A stretch of 47,500 bases of DNA from Cristatella mucedo. Lineage: Eukaryota; Bryozoa; Phylactolaemata; Cristatellidae. Positions 42,775 to 47,500 of this stretch are shown one piece after another (the stretch's first letter is position 1; the number at the start of each line of letters is the position of its first letter). Both the position numbers and the translations under genes were made by a program. The notes under the pieces were generated by a model. That model was not told where the DNA came from and did not search any database. It saw nothing but the letters and a program-made list of their open reading frames with translations. The stretch lies in NCBI GenBank assembly GCA_009760855.2, contig WPIO01000047.1, positions 1,797,501-1,845,000 of the forward strand. Reading direction: 5' to 3'.

Positions 42775-43422
42775 CAGTGCAGGTAGCAACCGAAGCTGGA
42801 GAAATTTCTAAACTTTTGGTGCATTCGAGCTGAAGGCCTAACCACCAAAATGTTCAACTTGTCGCGAGGAATGGCGAGACAACTGAACGGCGAGAAGAGT
42901 GGTCCAAGAGCACACCAGCAGGAAGGGCGTCGGATGGGGGAGGGGAAAGCCGGTGCTAGAGAGCGAAACGTCCAGTAGACCAGAGACAGGGTCTCAAAGT
43001 CGATCCAGGACATGGTAGGAGCCAGTGAAGTTCAGACAAGAAACTCTTGTGCCATGGCAGACACGCAGTTAATGACAGACCGGATGAGCTGCTGGGTTTT
43101 GCACCAGTTGCACACGATTAAGGGTACAGACCAAGTGTGCTGACTAAAGAGAATTGCAGTAATCTAGATGTCACTAAAGCGTGAGCTAAATTGACTGTCG
43201 CAGTCTTGTCTATGTAGTTACTAATTTTCCAACAATCAGGAGCTGAAAGTAGTCCAACTGCCTTGACCGTGGAGGCAATGTGATCGGGCAGTTACACGAT
43301 GATTTGGAACAGCATGCCTAGATAAGTGGGATGTCATGGCATGACGATAGATGAAAAAATATCGAGGGTGACGTTTCCCACCATCAGGGTACTACTAGGC
43401 TCACCCACAACTGCTAAGTTGT
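42775..43422 (-). mobile_element. LINE C, post-RT region, very decayed
   Basis: Read on the minus strand, short pieces follow the LINE order: VVGEPSSTLMVGNVTLDI, then HALVTSRL, then QLVQNPAA-like codons and SELHWLLPC, with a 79-codon frame (43013-42774) containing WTFRSLAPAFPSP. Indels occur every few dozen bases. Its 5' half is at 45856-46345, beyond a LINE A that carries target duplication TAAGTTGT. Confidence 0.75.
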
Positions 43423-44215
43423 GATAAAACCAACTTACTAGTTATGGGCAAACCCAGCGTGATTCAGAGATTGGAAAGGCTGACTCTCAAAATTGGCTCT
43501 GCCAGCATATCTCCTGTTGAATCGGCTCGAAATCTAGGTGTCATATTCCAAAGCGACCTCTCGTTAGACGACCATATCAGCTTCACAGTCAAATATGCCT
43601 ATTTTCAGCTTCATAACATTGCTAAAATTCGGGCTTGTTTAGATAAGGATACCACGTCCAAGTTGGTCCATGCATTCGTGACATCCCGTCTCGACTTCTG
43701 CAACTCACTGCTTACTGGCCTACCAGCATGTGCGATCAGGCGATTGCAGCTGGTGCAAAACTCTGCAGCTAGGCTTGTCTGTCGTGAGCGTCGCAGTTGC
43801 CACACTACTCCACTTCCCGCCGACCTGCACTGGCTACCAGTCAATCAACGGATTGACTTCAAGGTTTTTGTCGCTCACGTTTAGGTCCCTTCATTCTATA
43901 GCTCCAGCCTATCTGTCAGATATACTACCCCATCAGGCCAAGCATCGTACCACTCACTTTTTGTAATCCAACAGTCTAGAAATACCTCGTACAAACCTTA
44001 AATCCTTTGGAGACCGTACATTTAGTTCGTATGCTCCCAAAGCCTGGAACTCCCTCCCGACCTGCGTCAGAACATCCCCTGACCTGACCACATTTAAAAG
44101 GAACTTAAAAACACACCTATTCAGGACAGCATTTAGTGGGTCCCTGTGATTCGTCCTTGATGTATGTATGTATCTCCGTCAGTAACTCCACAAAGTCATT
44201 AAGACCACGTGGGTG

Positions 44216-44788
44216 TTACGCAGGAGAGTTTTGTATAGCGCACTCACAGCCTAAGCGGCTTTCGGTACGCATTCGGTAGCCAACAGACTTCGTCTCACGC
44301 AACAAAGAGAAAGTGGGAAGCATAGCAGAGTTAGGAGAGCAGTTGAGGTAGTGAGTAGCATAGAAGTAGCAGTTCAGGACCGCTGAAAAAGATGTGCCAT
44401 AGTCGGCAGTTGGAGAGTAGATGTCGTTGCGCAAGAATTGTGGAAGCGAGTTCCACAGTCTAGGACCTGTAGAGCTACAGATTCTGTCGCCAACTGTCTT
44501 TAAACGGAGGAATGAGACAGCTAATTTATTGTCCACACAGGACCTGAGGGCGCGAACAGGCTGAAACTGATGCAGCAGTTCAGCTAGGTATGAAGGAGCC
44601 AAGCCGTGGCGGGCCTTGTGGGTCAGCATAGGAACTTTGCTCTGTATCCTTTGCTGAACCGGCAACAATCCTAGCTCTTCCAGCAAAGGTGACACGTGCT
44701 CAAACCGCTGGGACTTGAAGACCAGCCTTGCAGCCATATTCATAGTCCGCTGTAGTGGCATAATAGCTTTCTTTGGTAGCCCAGCCAA
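44216..44788 (-). pseudogene. LINE B C-terminal domain frame
   Basis: 190 codons from GLPKKAIMPLQRTMNMAARL to the natural end ECAIQNSPA. It is in a different frame from the RT part upstream; the break lies near 44847, at the same AAATTTAACTAG site as in the copy at 21993. Confidence 0.88.
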
Positions 44789-44828
44789 AAGGGAATTACA
44801 ATAATCAAGCCGAGACAGAACTAAAGAG

Positions 44829-45599
44829 CTAGTTAAATTTGTTTACAAGCCACTGTGGGAGACAGCTTCTAATCTTGGATAGGGATCGGATGTGATGGCT
44901 AGCTGTAGAAGCAGTCTTCTGAATGAAGCTTTTGAAATTGAGGCAGCTGTCGAACACGACACCTAGATTACGAGCACGTGGTGACGGTCGCACAATAGCA
45001 TCACCTATTAGAATAGCAAAGCCTTTTAATCCAGCCACACGCCTAGGGTGTCCTATGAGAAGCAGTTTGGTTTTATTGTCATTTAATTTCAGGAAGTTTT
45101 CCGACATCCAGGATCGAATATCGGCAAGGCAAGCATTCAGTTTCTCAGTTGCTGCAGCAGATTCCGACGGTTTAAATGACAAATACAACTGAGTATCGTC
45201 AGCATAGAAGTGATATCCTATTCCATGGGCCTTAATCACTTTTCCCAGAGGTTGCGTATAAATGGAGAACAGCAAGGGACCAAGTACAGACCCTTGAGGG
45301 ACTCCACAGGTGACCCTTCTCATGTTTGAGACCTGACCCCCACACGACACGGATTGAACACGATCAGACAAGTATGATTTAAACCACGCCAGTGTTTTGT
45401 CTGCCAGACCGATCGTTGTTCTCAATCGTTCAAGCAGAACTTCGCGATCAATGGTGTCGAAGGCAGCAGACAGATATAGTAAAGCTAAGGCAGTGACATT
45501 CCCGTCGTCGTTGCCACGTAGAATGTCATTGTTAACACGAAGGAGAGCAGTTTCAGTAGAGTGCTGCCTCTTGAAACCTGATTGAAATGTTTCTGACAT
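44829..45599 (-). pseudogene. LINE B reverse transcriptase fragment, catalytic core intact
   Basis: 256 codons covering FQSGFKRQHSTETALLRVNN, LLYLSAAFDTIDREVLLERL, GVPQGSVLGPLLFSIYTQPL, HFYADDTQLYLSF and NFLKLNDNKTKLLLIGHPRR, stopping at VNKFN. Motif A reads YLSAAFD, with the catalytic Asp (the last D) kept. Unlike the copy at 21.6 kb, the YADD codons are in frame. It is 5'-truncated, so it cannot be autonomous. Confidence 0.9.
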
Positions 45600-45847
45600 T
45601 CCATTATTTTCAATATGTTCAACTAGCTGCGCTTATGCGTGCTGACACTGTGCATGCTGCCACTAACCACATTTGCATGCTGACCCTGTGCATGTTACCC
45701 CTAACCATATTATTCATTTTGTTTGTTTTTCAAGCATGATTTTACTTACCATTCAATTGCATTTCACTTTGCAGCAAATGTAAAGCGCCTAGAAAGAGAT
45801 TAAGTTCTCTGAGGGCGCTTTATCAAATGCATTATTATTATTATTAT

Positions 45848-46345
45848 TAAGTTGTTCTTCGCTTAGCTTCACGAAGTTAGTAGCCATTTGTGTGCCAAAG
45901 TCGCTGATGCAGGTTGCCAGGGATTCAAGTGAGTCGTCGATGAAGAGCAATGGTAGAAGAGAGAAAGGACACTTAGAGCTGGGTGTTATCAGAGAGAAGT
46001 CAATATTGTCTTTGGCGCTGACGCGGCGAGACGGAGACCATAGATAGTGAAAAGAAGAGGCCTAAGGATCTAACGCTGAGTTACCTCTCACTGAGATAGA
46101 ACGTAACCCAATTTAGAATTTCGCCAGTGATATCTTGGAGTGTCGCCAGACGATCGAAAAGGAGATGGTGGTCAACTGGAGTAAATGCTGCTGAGAGATC
46201 AGGGGGCAGAAACATCTCATCTCGTAGGCAGAAAAGTGATCAGTATTATTCAAAACGTCTTTTGCAAACCCATACGTGAGCAGTGTACGGCGAATGATTA
46301 ACCCTAAAACCCGATTGAATCTTGCTAGCAAAATCTGATGAGTCG
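45848..46345 (-). mobile_element. LINE C, RT region, very decayed
   Basis: Minus-strand pieces in order are KIQSGFRVNHSPYTAH, DLSAAFTPVDHHLLFDRLAT (motif A region, with its catalytic Asp changed), GEILNWVTFYLSER, and MATNFVKLSEEQL next to the LINE A insertion. They match the CR1/L2 RT layout of LINEs A and B but are clearly more distant. The 3' continuation is at 42775-43422. Confidence 0.75.
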
Positions 46346-47500
46346 ATATAATCTTTTAGCTCCGGGTCGCCACTCGTTCATGTGCCTAATTATTCGCGTG
46401 TCTTAGATAAGAATGGCAGAAGAGAGAATATAGAGATGCTTCTAAGATTTTTATGATCTTGTTCGCGCTTTAAATTTGGGTGGCCTGACTGCCAATGGTT
46501 TCAGTAGGGCAAAAACCTCACCCGTGATCGTAATTAGGGCACTATTTAAAATAGTTGATACGATGGGCAACAGCTGGTCTACGGACTTGTGTGAATGGGG
46601 TCAAGATGACTCGTGGTCTTTTTGCGTGGGAGACAAATTTAGCAATCGAGCTCAATGAAGACAGGCGGAATGAAGAAGGAAAGAGAAGAAGATCAGGAGG
46701 ACAGCGTGGGCATGCAGCGTCCGGCAGCAGCAGGGACAGCACTGAGGACGGGACGGAGTCCTCCGCTCGCTCTGTTCTACTCACGAAGCATTCGGGGAGC
46801 AACTCTGCCAAGTCGTCATCGGGATCGCTAAGCAGTGCGCTTGCTTTTGAACGGTAAAGACGGTCGATAGCGAATATCTGCGCTTTTGGGTAACCGGTAC
46901 GCGATTTCGACCATCTCTCTACACAGCATCGACTCGGCTAAAATGGATTGAGACGATCTACGCTGAAGCGTCAAGCGGTGAACGGTTGCGAGGGCCGACT
47001 TTTTGTGGCGGTCTCTTCACGCCTTTAGGTCTAGGAATACATTCTTTCTTCATCTAGGCCAGAGGCCGAATAGTGTCTGGACTAAGTCTGACCTGCCGTC
47101 TATTCAGAGTAGCAAACTCATCTAGGGCGTCGGATAGCGTCGTGTTGTTGCATTGTGTCTAGGACGAATGGTAGGAAGGGGCGGTCAAGCATTAGCACTG
47201 AGGAAGAAAGTTTGCTGCGGACAGCATTTATGACATATATTAGAGACATTAGGCTTCGTTGACTCAGAAGGATGTGGCCTTTTTGTATGCGCGAAGAGGC
47301 CTGGACGCCAGCGCTGAGGCAGCACAGCTTATGTTGTGCAAGCACCTTGAAACGCATCCAATCAATGGACTATCACAACTGATATTAAAAGCATCAGAAA
47401 GAGAAGAGGGTGATTCCTAGTTCAAAGAGCCTCGGAAAGGAAAAATAAAAGCTCGATGGGCGATGGATTATTGCCACCGTTGGAAACTTACCACCATCTG
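46346..47500. other. No gene assigned
   Basis: Moderately GC-rich stretch with opposing frames of about 90-100 codons at 46542-46857 (Ser/Arg-rich) and no recognised motif. It may hold more LINE C remains or host sequence; I cannot tell. Confidence 0.4.

Larger units (their letters stand above)
44164..45630 (-). mobile_element. LINE B, 5'-truncated copy inside LINE A
   Basis: The inverted 3' end starts with a (CATA)n-type tail, then GTTACTGACGGAGATA (complement). The element extends 5' to GCAGCTAGTTGAACATATTG in the early RT. No clear target duplication is visible. It carries RT and C-terminal frames in better condition than the longer copy at 18.5-22.7 kb. Confidence 0.93.
43423..45847 (+). 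mobile_element. LINE A inside LINE C, itself split by LINE B
   Basis: TAAGTTGT lies at 43415-43422 and at 45848-45855. The element opens at GATAAAACCAACTTACTAG, encodes the post-RT region (43444-43884, then frameshifts near 43865 and 43960), is cut at about 44163 by LINE B, and resumes at 45631 with GCTTATGCGTGCTGACACTG to the hairpin and (ATT)n tail. Confidence 0.93.

Overview
This window is nuclear DNA of an animal, most likely an invertebrate. It has spliceosomal introns with GT..AG borders, a Rab2-type GTPase gene, a tRNA-Leu(CAG) gene with a long variable arm, CA and CT microsatellites, CR1/L2-like LINEs, tRNA-derived SINEs and a solo LTR. The species cannot be named from the sequence alone. 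Nearly all long reading frames belong to transposons or to an old integrated virus, and most are broken.

Layout: (1) 1-5866 is host sequence. The first three coding exons of a Rab2 gene lie on the minus strand (4858 down to 2568) and encode residues 1-62; the rest lies beyond the left edge. LINE fragments sit in its introns. (2) 5871-7205 is a solo LTR with matching ends and a 4-bp target duplication; it carries three 122-bp tandem repeats. (3) 7200-12912 is a mosaic of SINEs, LINE 3' ends, a hAT-type MITE and a foldback element. (4) 12916-27345 is an AT-rich, decayed endogenous virus of Polinton/Maverick/adintovirus-like character (about 7.8 kb of viral DNA), split by three LINE insertions. 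Its remains include a retroviral-type integrase, a zinc-finger-like ORF, a fibre-like protein with phage-tail-like repeats, a capsid-like gene split by a 4.2-kb LINE, a coiled-coil protein, and a tandem array of two alternating small gene types. No DNA polymerase B or packaging ATPase was recognised. (5) 27846-47500 is a repeat graveyard of LINE families A, B and C, SINEs and one tRNA gene. It includes a three-level nest (B inside A inside C).

I use local names. LINE A has a (TTA)n tail and a hairpin 3' end. LINE B has an (ATTAC)n-like tail. LINE C is an old decayed relative. SINE T1 and SINE T2 both have tRNA-like heads; T2 shares its 3' end with LINE A, which suggests that LINE A's machinery mobilises it. 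Target duplications allow relative dating: the virus came before LINEs A and B at this locus, C before A, and A before B in the 43-46 kb nest. Apart from Rab2, the tRNA and perhaps LINE A at 24.8-26.4 kb, nothing here looks like an intact working gene.
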